Part shown: piece by piece, positions 36,504 to 36,599 of the stretch
How the letters are laid out: each line of letters opens with the position of its first letter
Position numbering within the stretch: the stretch's first letter is position 1
From: Anaerolineales bacterium
GTDB taxonomy: Bacteria > Chloroflexota > Anaerolineae > Anaerolineales > Villigracilaceae
Assembly: GCA_013360875.1 (NCBI GenBank)
Contig: JABWAU010000026.1
Coordinates: 1 to 36,599, forward strand
Direction: 5' to 3'
Length of the DNA stretch: 36,599 nt
Notes under the pieces: generated by a model
Databases searched by the model: none
What the model was told of the DNA's origin: nothing
The model's input: only the letters and a program-made list of their open reading frames with translations
Program-made: the position numbers and the translations under genes

Positions 36504-36599
36504 GAAAGTGTTTTAAAACTACTCGCCTTGCGCGTAAGCGACGTTCTCTAACGTCGCTGGATGCGCTGGAGAGCGCATCCTACGCATTTTGAGAGAACA
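36504..36599. repeat. Family H hairpins at the right edge
   Basis: TAAGAAAGTGTTTT (36501-36514) matches the complement of 24946-24961. GCGACGTT-CTCT-AACGTCGC (36538-36557) and GGATGCGCT/AGCGCATCC (36559-36580) are two adjacent perfect hairpins. No gene is seen. Confidence 0.7.

Overview
The window looks like a chromosome segment of an uncultured Chloroflexota bacterium, probably class Anaerolineae. This is inference from the style of the genes and from the many short interspersed palindromic 'word' repeats between and inside genes. No rRNA, tRNA, CRISPR array, transposase or phage gene was seen.

Region 1 (1-13.4 kb). After a YoeB toxin at the left edge, an almost continuous leftward cluster (13401 down to 318) encodes a surface polysaccharide locus. 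It starts with a winged-helix regulator and continues with two nucleotide-sugar epimerase-type SDRs, a Wzm/Wzt-type ABC exporter, a KpsS/LipB-like capsule protein, a methyltransferase, a PseB-like UDP-GlcNAc 4,6-dehydratase, a four-helix-bundle (S23) protein, an RfbD-like reductase, a NeuB/PseI-type sialic-acid-like synthase, a GT4 glycosyltransferase and an AAC(3)-fold acetyltransferase. The nonulosonic acid pathway implied by PseB and NeuB is incomplete here.

Region 2 (13.5-23.5 kb). A TetR regulator is divergent from a consensus promoter with an overlapping inverted-repeat operator; that promoter drives a 29-aa membrane peptide and a CDGSH iron-sulfur protein. Then come a CatE-like dioxygenase, two PYROXD2-like flavin oxidoreductase paralogues separated by a HicAB module and the 5' remnant of a third copy, a coiled-coil repeat protein, a eukaryote-style double-length phosphofructokinase and a solitary DNA methyltransferase.

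Region 3 (23.6-36.6 kb). This is an energy-metabolism and redox module. Leftward genes encode several integral membrane proteins of unknown family, heme o synthase, a formylglycine-enzyme-like lipoprotein, a divergent heme-copper oxidase/NO reductase-like subunit I, a CopD-like protein and a BON protein. Rightward genes encode a Crp/Fnr regulator, a ferredoxin, an M50-CBS protease, a DUF1858 protein, a YtkA-like lipoprotein and a YHS/Met-rich membrane protein. Five promoters in this module carry a Crp/Fnr-type palindrome at nearly the same distance (29.5-30.5 nt) from the -10 hexamer, which predicts one local regulon. The set has no recognisable oxidase subunit II, and it contains a pair of paralogous 201-aa membrane proteins flanking the oxidase and heme o synthase genes. 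It is the best candidate here for an undescribed system.

Throughout, at least fifteen families of short palindromic repeats occupy most of the longer intergenic gaps. Some are read in frame inside conserved enzymes.
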